NCBI GenBank assembly: GCA_016756725.1
Contig: JAESII010000005.1
Span: 344,247-408,246 of the forward strand
Reading direction: 5' to 3'
DNA from: Synergistaceae bacterium
GTDB taxonomy: Bacteria; Synergistota; Synergistia; Synergistales; Aminithiophilaceae
Length of the DNA: 64,000 nucleotides
Shown here: piece by piece, positions 33,796 through 43,491 of the stretch
How the letters are laid out: each line of letters begins with the position of its first letter
Numbering within the stretch: position 1 is the first letter of the stretch
The notes under the pieces: generated by a model
What the model saw: only the letters and a program-made list of their open reading frames with translations
The model's database searches: none
Told to the model about the DNA's origin: nothing
Translations under genes and position numbers: made by a program

Positions 33796-35517
33796 ATGCG
33801 AACAGCCAAGGATATCATCGAGCTTCTGCTTGAATTGGAGCACGGCATTGCCGATGACCTGGAAGATCAGGATCTCGACTTCAAGCAATGGGATGCCCAA
33901 AGTCGCGACAAGGCGGTCAAGACCCTGGTACAGATGGCGGTGTGCATGGCCAACGGTGGCGGCGGCACGGTGGTGCTGGGCGTGGCGGATCGTGTGCAGG
34001 GGCGGGCTAAGGCTATCTTGGGGGTTCCCCCGGAGATCGATATCAACCTGTTGAAAAAGGCGGTCTATGACCAGACCGATCCGAAGATTACACCGGTCTT
34101 TGAAGATCTTTCCGTCCCCGAAGGTACGGGCCGCTTGATATTGATGCAGATTTATCCCGGCATGCCGCCCTACACCGACACTGCCGGGCGAGGCACCGTC
34201 CGCATCGGCAAGGAATGCCAGCCACTCACGGGTACATTGCGACGCAAAATCGCCGTCGAGACGGGCGAAACAGATTACACAGCCGAATCCATCGCACCCT
34301 TCAACCCGCAGTTTATCTCGGCCATCGCCATGGAAGCTTTGCGCAACCAGGCCGCCAAGGAGCGTGCCCCCGAGGATTTACTGAAACTCTCGGATGCCGA
34401 ACTGCTGGCCATCCTCGGCTTGGTCAGGCATGGGAAGCTTGCCCGGGCCGGATTGCTGCTCGCCGGCACCGAAACGGCCATCAGAGAATACGTGCCCGGC
34501 CACAACTGGACCTTCCTTCAGATGACCACTGACACCGAGTACGGCATCCGGGAAGATCGGGTCAGCGCCTTGCCTTTGTCTGTTCAGCGCATCGAAGAGC
34601 TGCTGGCCCCTTTCAATCCCATCACGACCTATGAGCAGGGGCTGTTTCACTACGAATACCGCACCTGGCCCGAGATCGCCGTGCGCGAGGCCCTCATGAA
34701 CGCCTTCTGCCATGCCGATTTGCGCATCGCTGGCCCGATCATGGTCAAGCTCTACCCAGGTCGCCTGGAGATCAGCAACAACGGCGGATTTATTGCCGGT
34801 ATTACGCCGAGCAACATTCTGCACCATCAGCCAGCAGCTCGAAACCCGCTGTTGGTGGAGGCGCTGACGAGGCTTCGCCTGGTAAACCGAAGCAATTTGG
34901 GCATTAACCGCATGTTCAGTGCCCTGCTGATGGAAGGTAAAGAGCCGCCTGCGATACGGGAGATCGGAGAATCCGTCCTGGTGAGTTTCTCCAAGCGCGA
35001 GCTGAACGCCGCCTTCCGTCTCTTTGTGGGCGAAGAAAGCCGCCGAGGGCGCAACCTGGGCGTGGACGAGCTGCTGCTGTTGCAATATCTCCTTCAGCAT
35101 CCGGAGGTGGACACGGCCACCGCCGCTACCCTGTGCCAGCGCAGTGAGGCGGAGATCCGCGAGCGCCTGACGACAATGGAGGGGCGCGGCTACATCGAGC
35201 ACGGCGGTGCCAAGCGGGGCGCCTACTGGTGTATACATCCAGCCCTCTATACGCGACTTGCCGACGATGGTCAGGCAGAAAAACGCCGCCGTATCGACTG
35301 GGAGGCGGCGAAAACCCGCGTGCTTAGCATTCTGATGGAACGTGCCAGGCGGGGAGAACCAGGACTAAGCAACAAGGAGATTCGCCAGATCACCCGCTAC
35401 GACCGCAGCCAGGCGCGGCGCCTTATGCAGGAGCTGATGCAGGAGGATGCCGGCCTCCGGCAGGTGGGTGAGCGGCGCTGGGCGCGCTATGAGTACAGCA
35501 ATGCGTGTCAGCATTGA
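33796..35517 (+). CDS. AlbA_2/ATPase-like protein with C-terminal winged helix
   Basis: 573 residues, GAGGAG ribosome site. An N-terminal AlbA_2 (divergent AAA-4) domain has LDFKQWDAQSRDKA and ANGGGGTVVLGVADRVQGRA. The middle carries an HATPase-like region (AVREALMNAFCHADLRIAGP, ISNNGGFIAGITPSNILHHQ, LRLVNRSNLGINRMF). The end is winged-helix: ELLLLQYLLQHPEVDTATAA and LSNKEIRQITRYDRSQARRL. The type is usually annotated RecG-like or transcriptional regulator. It sits between brxC and pglX, a place occupied by accessory genes in other BREX loci. The repeated ATGCGC/GCGCAT elements directly downstream could be its binding sites. Confidence 0.75.
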   Translation: MRTAKDIIELLLELEHGIADDLEDQDLDFKQWDAQSRDKAVKTLVQMAVCMANGGGGTVVLGVADRVQGRAKAILGVPPEIDINLLKKAVYDQTDPKITPVFEDLSVPEGTGRLILMQIYPGMPPYTDTAGRGTVRIGKECQPLTGTLRRKIAVETGETDYTAESIAPFNPQFISAIAMEALRNQAAKERAPEDLLKLSDAELLAILGLVRHGKLARAGLLLAGTETAIREYVPGHNWTFLQMTTDTEYGIREDRVSALPLSVQRIEELLAPFNPITTYEQGLFHYEYRTWPEIAVREALMNAFCHADLRIAGPIMVKLYPGRLEISNNGGFIAGITPSNILHHQPAARNPLLVEALTRLRLVNRSNLGINRMFSALLMEGKEPPAIREIGESVLVSFSKRELNAAFRLFVGEESRRGRNLGVDELLLLQYLLQHPEVDTATAATLCQRSEAEIRERLTTMEGRGYIEHGGAKRGAYWCIHPALYTRLADDGQAEKRRRIDWEAAKTRVLSILMERARRGEPGLSNKEIRQITRYDRSQARRLMQELMQEDAGLRQVGERRWARYEYSNACQH

Positions 35518-35520
35518 AAT

Positions 35521-35544
35521 GCGCATAGATAAATTTCTATGCGC
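35521..35544. promoter_or_regulatory. Perfect inverted repeat before pglX
   Basis: GCGCATAGA-TAAATT-TCTATGCGC: 9-base arms, 6-base centre, in the 150-base gap before pglX. Further half-sites (TATGCG at 35547-35552, CGCATA near 35572) occur next to it. It has the form of an operator; no T-run follows, so it is not a terminator. Confidence 0.55.
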
Positions 35545-35667
35545 GGGCTATGCGATTATTGGTCGAATGACGCATATCAAGTCGCACCGATGGGACAGGA
35601 AAAGGTGTTTTCACGGTACAAACGCCCTAGCCGTGGCATCACTTTCAGGATTGGGGAAGTAAAAAAC

Positions 35668-38600
35668 ATGCAGCCACTCGACAAGACCCAGAGAAACCGC
35701 CTCGAACGCACCATCAAGGATGCGCGTGACATTGCCGAAGACGCCGCCCGTGCCGCGCTGGAACAACTCGGTGTAGGTGAAGCTGCGCCCTTTGCTCACC
35801 TGAGCGAACAGGACCGTGAACTGCGCCGCAAGCTGCGTGTTCATGGCCGCCAACTCGGTGATTCCCTGAACGGCGGCAAGATCCAATCCATGGACCGGCT
35901 GATCGAAGAGGTCGCCTACGAGCACTGGCACCGTATGCTGTTTGCCCGCTTCCTGGCCGAGAACAATCTGCTGATGTATCCCGACCCGATTGACCCGGTG
36001 GCGGTCACCTTAGAGGAGTGTGAAGACCTCGCCGCTGATGAAGGCGCGGCCAACGGTTGGGAGCTGGCCGCCCGGTTTGCCGCCCGCATGCTGCCGCAGA
36101 TCTTCCGGCTCGATTCGCCGGTTTTTCAACTCACCTTGCCGCCGGAGCATCAGCAAAAACTGGAGCGCCTGGTGGCCGACCTGCCGCTGGAGGTTTTCAC
36201 CGCCTCCGACAGTCTTGGCTGGGTCTACCAATTCTGGCAGGCCAAGAAGAAGGACGAGGTCAACGCCTCCGAGGTCAAGATCGGCGCACGGGAACTCCCC
36301 GCCGTCACCCAGCTCTTCACCGAGCCCTACATGGTCAGCTTCCTGCTCGACAACTCTCTGGGGGCCTGGTGGGCAGCAAGACGGCTCACCGAGACCGACC
36401 TCCAAAACGCCAGCAGCGAGGAGGAACTGCGCCGGAAAGCGGCGATCCCCGGTGCGCCGCTGGACTATCTGCGCTTTGTCCAACAGGAGGATGGCACCTG
36501 GATACCGGCCGCCGGAACCTTCGACGGCTGGCCGGAGCAGCTTGCCGACCTGAAGACACTCGACCCCTGCTGCGGTTCGGGTCATTTCCTGGTGGCAGCC
36601 TTCCTGATGCTGGTGCCGATGCGGATGGAGCGCGACGGGCTCTCGGCCAAGGAGGCGGTGGATGCGGTGCTGCGGGAAAACATCCATGGCCTGGAGCTAG
36701 ACCAACGCTGCGTGGAGCTGGCCGCCTTTGCCTTGGCGCTGGCCGCATGGAAATACCCGGGCGCTGGCGGCTACCGGGTGTTGCCGGAACTCAATATCGC
36801 CTGCTCAGGACTATCCGTCAGTGTGGCAAAAGAGGAGTGGAAGCAGCTTGGTCTGGGCAAAAAGAACCTCACCATCGCCCTCGACTGGATGCACGACACC
36901 TTCGAGGATGCACCGGTGCTGGGCAGCCTGATCAATCCCGCCAAAACCGATGCCGCCAAGATTGTGCAGTGGGATGAACTCTCCGGCGCACTGGAGCAGG
37001 CGTTGAAGCAGGAGCAAAGCGAGGAACAACAGGAGGTCGCTGTTGTTGCTCAAGGGCTGGCCAAGGCCGCAACTCTGCTTGCCGGGCGATATCAATGGGT
37101 GATTACAAACGTGCCTTACCTGGCTCGGGGCAAGCAGGGTGACATTCTGAAAAATTTCTGTGAACGTCACTACCCAAAGGCAAAAAACGACCTGGCGACG
37201 GTATTACTCGACCGCTGCCTGGAGCTCTGCGTCGAGGGCGGTACCTCCAGCCTCGTGCTGCCCCAGAACTGGCTCTTTTTGACCAGCTACAGGAAAATCC
37301 GGGAAAAATTGCTGAAACACCATACCTGGCATCTGATTGCCCGTTTGGGGCCAGGAGCCTTTGAAACCATTAGTGGCGAAGTGGTGAAAGCCATCTTGAT
37401 CAGTCTCAGCCGTGGCAATTCAACAAAAGAATCAGGCGGATTGTTCGACGATGTCAATGACGGCAACCTGATTCGGGGTGTGGATGTGTCCGAGCCCCGC
37501 ACCGCCGCCGAAAAAGCAGCGCAATTGCTGACAGGGGAAATCAAGAGTGTCGAGCAAGCAAAGCAGTTGGAGAATCCGGATGCACGGGTGGCGCTGGAGG
37601 AGGATTCGGGTGGAGAGTTGCTTGAAACTATCTCGTATAGTTTTCACGGCTTAACTTCAGGCGATATGCCACGAATGAAATTCTGTTTTTGGGAATTGAT
37701 TAATTGGGGTTCAACTTGGATTCCCTTTCAGAGCACCGTCAAAAATGCTCAAGAATTTGGTGGAAACGAAACACTTCTAAGATGGGTAAACGGACAGGGT
37801 GCTATCAACGAGCTTGAAGGTGCCAGGAAAGACGGAACTGGAGCTTGGGGTAAACACGGTATTTTAGTAAGCCAGATGCGTGAACTCCCGGTAACTTCTT
37901 ACAACAAGTTCGCCTTTGATAATAATACAGCGGTAATAATCCCAAATGACGAATCCCACCTCCCCGCCATCTGGTGTTTCTGCTCCTCACCCGAGTACAA
38001 CGAGGCGGTGCGGCAAATTGATCAAAGTCTGAAAGTCACCAACGCCACCCTGGTCAAGGTCCCCTTCGACCTCGACCACTGGACCAAAGTTGCCGAGGAA
38101 AACTACCCCAACGGTCTCCCCAAGCCCTACACCGATGATCCCACCCAATGGATCTTCCACGGTCACCCCTGCGGTTCGGTGATCTGGGATGAGGACCAAA
38201 AGTGGACGGCTCACGGCCCGCTGCGTACTGATGAGACTGTGCTGCACGTCGCCGTCGCCCGCCTCCTGGGCTACCGCTGGCCTGCCGAGCTGGACCCGAA
38301 CATGGAACTGGCCGACGAGCAACGCGAATGGGTCAAGCGCTGCGAAGCCTTGGCTGGCTACGCCGAAGATGACGGCATTGTCTGCATCCCGCCGGTACGG
38401 GGCGAGGCTTCTGCGTCCGACCGCCTGCTGAACCTGCTGGCCGCCGCCTATGGCGATGCCTGGTCCAACGACACCCTGGCCGCACTGCTCAAAAGCGCCG
38501 ATCACGCAGGCAAGACTCTGGAGACCTGGCTGCGGGAGAAGTTCTTCCTCCAGCACTGCAAGCTGTTCCAGCACCGTCCCTTCATCTGGCACATCTGGGA

Positions 38601-39093
38601 TGGCCTGCCCGATGGTTTCGCCGCCTTGGTCAACTACCACAAGCTCGATCACAAGAAGTTGGAGGCCCTGATCTACACCTACCTGGGCGACTGGATCAGC
38701 CGCCAGAAGCGGGACATTGCCAGCGGCGTCGACGGCGCCCAGGAACGCCTGGCTGCCGCAGAAAGCCTCAAGAAAAAGCTGGAGCTGATCCTGATCGGCG
38801 AAGCGCCCTATGACATCTTCGTGCGCTGGAAACCACTGGAGAAACAGCCCATCGGCTGGGACCCCGATCTTAACGACGGTGTGCGCCTCAATATCCGCCC
38901 CTTCCTCACCGTGCCCGATGTGGGCAAGAGAGGCGCCGGGTGCTTGCGCGACAAACCCAAGATCAACTGGAACAAGGACCGGGGCAAGGACGTGCCATCC
39001 GCCCCCTGGTATCACGTCTTCGGTGGCGACCGCATCAACGACCACCACCTGACCCTGGCCGAGAAAGGCGCCGCAAGGGAGGCCGTTAGATGA
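35668..39093 (+). CDS. pglX: BREX adenine-specific methyltransferase PglX
   Basis: 1141 residues from ATG 35668 (GGGGAAG upstream); the open frame extends further upstream but has no ribosome site. Motif I is DPCCGSGHFLVAAF near 299-312. Motif IV reads TNVPYLARGKQGD near 480-492, so the usual N/D-PPY is NVPY here. PglX methylates host DNA at the BREX site and supplies specificity. The region about 650-765 (37620-37960) is clearly richer in A+T than the rest and probably spans part of the target-recognition domain. The C-terminal 250 residues continue with normal composition. It overlaps pglZ by 4 bases. Confidence 0.92.
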   Translation: MQPLDKTQRNRLERTIKDARDIAEDAARAALEQLGVGEAAPFAHLSEQDRELRRKLRVHGRQLGDSLNGGKIQSMDRLIEEVAYEHWHRMLFARFLAENNLLMYPDPIDPVAVTLEECEDLAADEGAANGWELAARFAARMLPQIFRLDSPVFQLTLPPEHQQKLERLVADLPLEVFTASDSLGWVYQFWQAKKKDEVNASEVKIGARELPAVTQLFTEPYMVSFLLDNSLGAWWAARRLTETDLQNASSEEELRRKAAIPGAPLDYLRFVQQEDGTWIPAAGTFDGWPEQLADLKTLDPCCGSGHFLVAAFLMLVPMRMERDGLSAKEAVDAVLRENIHGLELDQRCVELAAFALALAAWKYPGAGGYRVLPELNIACSGLSVSVAKEEWKQLGLGKKNLTIALDWMHDTFEDAPVLGSLINPAKTDAAKIVQWDELSGALEQALKQEQSEEQQEVAVVAQGLAKAATLLAGRYQWVITNVPYLARGKQGDILKNFCERHYPKAKNDLATVLLDRCLELCVEGGTSSLVLPQNWLFLTSYRKIREKLLKHHTWHLIARLGPGAFETISGEVVKAILISLSRGNSTKESGGLFDDVNDGNLIRGVDVSEPRTAAEKAAQLLTGEIKSVEQAKQLENPDARVALEEDSGGELLETISYSFHGLTSGDMPRMKFCFWELINWGSTWIPFQSTVKNAQEFGGNETLLRWVNGQGAINELEGARKDGTGAWGKHGILVSQMRELPVTSYNKFAFDNNTAVIIPNDESHLPAIWCFCSSPEYNEAVRQIDQSLKVTNATLVKVPFDLDHWTKVAEENYPNGLPKPYTDDPTQWIFHGHPCGSVIWDEDQKWTAHGPLRTDETVLHVAVARLLGYRWPAELDPNMELADEQREWVKRCEALAGYAEDDGIVCIPPVRGEASASDRLLNLLAAAYGDAWSNDTLAALLKSADHAGKTLETWLREKFFLQHCKLFQHRPFIWHIWDGLPDGFAALVNYHKLDHKKLEALIYTYLGDWISRQKRDIASGVDGAQERLAAAESLKKKLELILIGEAPYDIFVRWKPLEKQPIGWDPDLNDGVRLNIRPFLTVPDVGKRGAGCLRDKPKINWNKDRGKDVPSAPWYHVFGGDRINDHHLTLAEKGAAREAVR

Positions 39094-41444
39094 GAGTGCT
39101 TGATCATCTCCTGAAAGCGGTTCGTGATGCCGCCGTCTTCAACCCGGAGGTCCAAGTCGCCCCGGCCTGTATTCTGTGGCCCGATCGTGACCGTCAGTGG
39201 GAAGCCGTCATGCCCGTTCTTCAGGCCGAACTGCCCGAACTCATGATCCTGGGCGACTATGCGCCCGAAAAGCGTATTGGGCCTGCCATCTGGTTGCGTT
39301 GCGTGATTGCCGGTCAAGCCGAGGGGGTTTCGCTGCCCAAGGACCGGACGCCGATTTTCTATCTGCCCGGCGTCAGCCGCCAGGACCTGCGGGCTGTCGA
39401 AAGTTGCCCGGATCACCTTAAAGCCCTTGCTGAACTGCAATGCCGGGGCGTGGTCTGGTCCCAAATCAATGCGAAAGACTGGACAATACTGGCCTATCTG
39501 AAATCCGATCAGGGAGGGCTTGGGCTGGATGTCGCCCAAGACAACGATGCCAAGAACGCCATGCAGCTCGCGTTGTGTCGGCTCCTCGATGAGGATGTCT
39601 CCTTGCTTAAGGCTAAGCGTCTGGACAAGGACTACTTCAACACCCTGTTGACGGGTGGCGACCCGATTCGCGACCTGCTGCAGTGGCTCGACCAGGGGGA
39701 CGCCTTCCAGGCAAGTCGGGGCGAGAACGAATGGAAGGCCTTTGTCGAGGTCTGCAAGTCTCAACTGGCCTTCAACCCGCAGAAAGAAGGCGTTTTGGCC
39801 GGGAGCACCAAGCTCGCGAACCATGAAGGTCCGTGGCATGCCGTTTGGGAGCGCTACTGCGAGGCGCCTAAGCGCTACCCCAACATTCCGGCACAAATCA
39901 GAAAATGTCGTCCGCCGAGTGACACCCTTTTCTGGCACATGGGAGACGGTTCTTTCGACGGCTGGCCTCAGTGGAATGACGACCAGGAGAAGAACCTTCA
40001 CCGTGATTTGATGGCCCTTGCCAAAGCGCCCGCACACGAAGCGAGGGCTAGACTCACGGAGCTGGAAAAACAGCACGGACGCAGGCGCTCTCTGGTCTGG
40101 GCCGAACTGGGTGATGCACCCCTGGCCTGCGCAGTGGAACATTTGGCGACCCTTGCCGAGATCACCAAAAGCGGCCTTGCCGCAGGTTCGGTGGACGACC
40201 TTGCAGCGGGATATCGCAGTCAGGGATGGCGGGCCGATGACGGAGTGATCCGGGCTTTGGGCCAGGTCGAAAGCTCTGCCGACTTCGATGCCGTGACGAC
40301 CGCTATTCGATCTGTTTACCTGCCCTGGGTGGAAGAATCGGCCCGCTATCTCCAGAAATTGGTAGAGGGTGCATCCTACCCGGGAGGCACCTGCCTTACG
40401 GCAAGGGCAGCATCTTTCAGCCCCGGGGACTGCCTTCTCTTCGTCGATGGATTGCGTTTCGATGCTGGGAAGCGTTTGGTTGGCTCTTTAGAGGCGTGTG
40501 GGTTTGATGTTTCCGAGGAACCTGCCTGGACGGCCCTGCCGAGTGTAACGGCAACGGGCAAGGCGGCGGTAACCCCGGTACGAGACAGCATTCGCGGTGA
40601 GGATGGCAGCCCAGATTTTGAGCCGTCTGTAGCGGACGGCGGTCAGTCACTAAAGGGCGGCTACCACCTGAAGAAGCTATTGACTGATGCCGGATGGTCG
40701 ATCCTTGAGCGCTCTGCTGATGGCGATGGCCAGGGTATGGCTTGGTGCGAGTTTGGCGATATCGACCACGAAGGCCACGACCGTGGGTGGAAACTTGCCA
40801 AGCACATCGATGGCCTGATTGTTGAGATCACAGACCGTATCACGGAGCTTCTGGCGGCAGGATGGAAGCGTGTTCGTGTTGTGACGGACCATGGCTGGCT
40901 GCTGCTGCCCGGTGGTTTGCCCAAAATCGACCTTCCCTGTGCCCTGGCCGATAACAAGTGGGGCCGATGCGCCTCATTAAAACCCGGGGCCACTTCCGAG
41001 GAGCGGCTTTACCCATGGTACTGGAACCCGAACCGGTATTTTGCCCTCGCTGATGGCGTGAGTTGCTTCAAGAAAGGCGAAGAGTTCACCCATGGCGGCC
41101 TAAGCCTGCAAGAGTGCCTGACGCTTCAATTGACGGTAACGCGAGGTGAATCTGCTCAGGCTGCGGCATCTGTCGAATTTACCGACGTGGTGTGGAAGGG
41201 GCTGCGCTGTACCGTTGCTGTGGATGGCAATTTCTCGGGCTTATCCCTTGATGTTCGAAGCCATGCAGGCCATTCGTTGTCCAGTGTGGTCGTAGGCAGC
41301 AAACCGCTTAAAGACAACGGAACAGCCTCTGTGGTCGTCGAGGACGAGGATATGGAGGGGTGTGAAGCAACAGTGGTCCTGACCGGTGCTGATGGATCGC
41401 TGGTTGCGCAAATCGCTACAGTGATTGGTGGAGGTAAGCCATGA
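39090..41444 (+). CDS. pglZ: BREX alkaline-phosphatase-like protein PglZ
   Basis: 784 residues, overlapping pglX (ATGA) and brxL. It opens MRVLDHLLKAVRDAAVFNPE, and the PglZ/alkaline-phosphatase core is visible as LLFVDGLRFDAGKRL near 449-463 and VVTDHGWLLLPGG near 597-609. The length and the beginning (PEVQVAPACILWPDRDRQWE) fit the type B subfamily of BREX-1 PglZ, an assignment made from memory. PglZ is essential for the modification and defence functions of BREX and is thought to be a metal-dependent phosphodiesterase. The C-terminal 120 residues look like a beta-rich domain (VVLTGADGSLVAQIATVIGG). Confidence 0.93.
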   Translation: MRVLDHLLKAVRDAAVFNPEVQVAPACILWPDRDRQWEAVMPVLQAELPELMILGDYAPEKRIGPAIWLRCVIAGQAEGVSLPKDRTPIFYLPGVSRQDLRAVESCPDHLKALAELQCRGVVWSQINAKDWTILAYLKSDQGGLGLDVAQDNDAKNAMQLALCRLLDEDVSLLKAKRLDKDYFNTLLTGGDPIRDLLQWLDQGDAFQASRGENEWKAFVEVCKSQLAFNPQKEGVLAGSTKLANHEGPWHAVWERYCEAPKRYPNIPAQIRKCRPPSDTLFWHMGDGSFDGWPQWNDDQEKNLHRDLMALAKAPAHEARARLTELEKQHGRRRSLVWAELGDAPLACAVEHLATLAEITKSGLAAGSVDDLAAGYRSQGWRADDGVIRALGQVESSADFDAVTTAIRSVYLPWVEESARYLQKLVEGASYPGGTCLTARAASFSPGDCLLFVDGLRFDAGKRLVGSLEACGFDVSEEPAWTALPSVTATGKAAVTPVRDSIRGEDGSPDFEPSVADGGQSLKGGYHLKKLLTDAGWSILERSADGDGQGMAWCEFGDIDHEGHDRGWKLAKHIDGLIVEITDRITELLAAGWKRVRVVTDHGWLLLPGGLPKIDLPCALADNKWGRCASLKPGATSEERLYPWYWNPNRYFALADGVSCFKKGEEFTHGGLSLQECLTLQLTVTRGESAQAAASVEFTDVVWKGLRCTVAVDGNFSGLSLDVRSHAGHSLSSVVVGSKPLKDNGTASVVVEDEDMEGCEATVVLTGADGSLVAQIATVIGGGKP

Positions 41445-43486
41445 TTGAAATGGACCAGATCGACAGCAAAGCGGCCTCCTCGCTGGAGGGGTACCTGGTC
41501 CGGAAGGATCTGGTCCGGACCTTCAGCCGCCAGTTTCCGGTGCCCACTTATGTCGTCGAGTTTCTACTCGGCCGGTACTGCGCCAGCACCGAGCAGGACG
41601 AGATCGACGAGGGGCTCGAGATCGTCCAGCGGCAACTCAAATCACGAACGGTCAAGGCCGGAGAAGAAGAGCTCTTCAAGGCGAGGACCAGGGAGAAGGG
41701 CGAGATCAAAATCATCGATCTCATCACTGCTCGCCTCGATGCGAAGACCGACTCCTATGTCGCCACACTGCCCAGCCTGCGGCTGACCGATGTCCGCATC
41801 TGCCCTGAGCTGGTCAACCGGCATGAACGGATGCTGACGGGAGGTTTTTATGCAGAAATCACCGTGAGCTACGATGCGGCCATCGCCCAGGAGACCAAAG
41901 GGAGGCCATTCGGCGTCGATTCTCTCCGAGAAATTCAGCTATCCCAACGAGATGTGCTCGATATCCTGGCCGAGGCCCGCAAGTCCTTCACTACCGACGA
42001 GTGGAAAGAGTTTCTCCTTCGATCCGTCGGCATAGAACCGAACGGATTGTCCCGCCGGCAACGCGATGCCTTGATGCTGCGCATGGTGCCCTTTGTTGAG
42101 CGCAACTACAACCTGGTGGAACTCGGCCCCAGAGGGACGGGCAAAAGCCATCTCTTCCAGCAGGTTTCCCCTTACGCCCATTTGCTCTCCGGCGGAAAGG
42201 CGACCGTTGCCAAGATGTTCGTCAACAACGCGACAGGGCAGCGCGGGCTGGTCTGTCAATACGATGTGGTCTGTTTCGATGAGGTCTCCGGCATCTCCTT
42301 TGATCAAAAAGATGGCGTGAACATCATGAAGGGCTATATGGAGTCCGGTGAATTCAGCCGAGGCAAGGAGAGCATCCGAGCCGACGGGAGCATTGTCCTC
42401 GTCGGTAACTTCGAGGTCGACGTCGAGCATCAGCAGCGCATCGGTCACCTGTTCGGTCCCATGCCGCCCGAGATGAAAGACGATACGGCTTTCATGGACC
42501 GAATCCACGCCTTTCTGCCCGGTTGGGATGTTCCCAAAATCAGCAGGGAGCTGCTGACGAATCACTTCGGCCTCGTGAGCGACTTCTTGTCCGAGTGCTG
42601 GAGCCAGCTCCGCTATCAGAGCCGGGTCAGCGTACTGCAAAACCGGGTGTTCTTCGGTGGCGCACTGTCAGGGCGTGATACAAACGCCGTCAACAAGACA
42701 GTGAGCGGTTTGCTCAAGCTCCTCTATCCCGGCGAGGGAGAAGTTCCCGAAGAGGATATCGAGTGGGCTGTCCGCGTCGCCATGGAGGCTAGACGTCGCG
42801 TCAAAGAGCAACAGAAGCGCATCGGCGCTGCGGAATTTCGCAACACCCACTTCAGCTACGTGATGGGAGCTGATGGCGTCGAAAAGTTTGTCTCGACACC
42901 GGAGCTGCACAGCGAAAACAGCATCGGTGGCGACCCCCTTGAGCCGGGCCAGGTCTGGACCATCTCGCCAGGTGGAGGGGGGGAACACCCGGGACTCTAC
43001 CGTATCGAGATCAACGAAGGCCCCGGTTCGGGCGTCAAGATCCTCAACAAACCCGTGCCGCCGGCTTTCAAGGAAAGCATGGGTTACGCAGAGCAGAACC
43101 TCTACGCCCGCTCTATGCAACTGGTCGGGGACAAAGACCCTCGTCACCACGAATTTAGCGCCCAACTCCGAGCTTTTGACGCATCCAAGTCCGGCGCGAA
43201 ACTCGGCATGGCATCCCTCCTTGCGCTCTGCACGGCTCTCTTAAAGAAGAGTGTCCGTGGCGGACTCATCATCGTGGGGGAGATTAACCTGGGCGGATCT
43301 ATCGAGCCTATTCACAACCCCGTAACCATTGCTGAGATCGCAGTTGAAAAAGGTGCCTCGGCTCTCTTGATGCCGGTTTCCTGCCGTCGGCAGCTTTTTG
43401 ACCTATCCGATGATATGGCGACCAAGATCGACATCCAGTTCTATTCAGATACCAGGGATGCTCTCTTGAAAGCCATGGTGGAGTGA
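41441..43486 (+). CDS. brxL: BREX Lon-like ATPase BrxL
   Basis: 681 residues. The N-terminal domain (DLVRTFSRQFPVPTYVVEFL) is typical for BrxL. The AAA part has Walker A ELGPRGTGKSHLFQQV near 227-242 and Walker B VVCFDEVSGISF near 275. A Lon-type C-terminal domain follows: GMASLLALCTALLKKSVRGG, VGEINLGGSIEPIHNPV. In the place of the Lon catalytic serine motif I read ASKSGAKLGM, so proteolysis is doubtful; BrxL is known as a DNA-binding AAA ring needed for defence. It overlaps pglZ by 4 bases and ends 5 bases before the Mrr-like gene. Confidence 0.95.
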   Translation: MIEMDQIDSKAASSLEGYLVRKDLVRTFSRQFPVPTYVVEFLLGRYCASTEQDEIDEGLEIVQRQLKSRTVKAGEEELFKARTREKGEIKIIDLITARLDAKTDSYVATLPSLRLTDVRICPELVNRHERMLTGGFYAEITVSYDAAIAQETKGRPFGVDSLREIQLSQRDVLDILAEARKSFTTDEWKEFLLRSVGIEPNGLSRRQRDALMLRMVPFVERNYNLVELGPRGTGKSHLFQQVSPYAHLLSGGKATVAKMFVNNATGQRGLVCQYDVVCFDEVSGISFDQKDGVNIMKGYMESGEFSRGKESIRADGSIVLVGNFEVDVEHQQRIGHLFGPMPPEMKDDTAFMDRIHAFLPGWDVPKISRELLTNHFGLVSDFLSECWSQLRYQSRVSVLQNRVFFGGALSGRDTNAVNKTVSGLLKLLYPGEGEVPEEDIEWAVRVAMEARRRVKEQQKRIGAAEFRNTHFSYVMGADGVEKFVSTPELHSENSIGGDPLEPGQVWTISPGGGGEHPGLYRIEINEGPGSGVKILNKPVPPAFKESMGYAEQNLYARSMQLVGDKDPRHHEFSAQLRAFDASKSGAKLGMASLLALCTALLKKSVRGGLIIVGEINLGGSIEPIHNPVTIAEIAVEKGASALLMPVSCRRQLFDLSDDMATKIDIQFYSDTRDALLKAMVE

Positions 43487-43491
43487 CGAAT

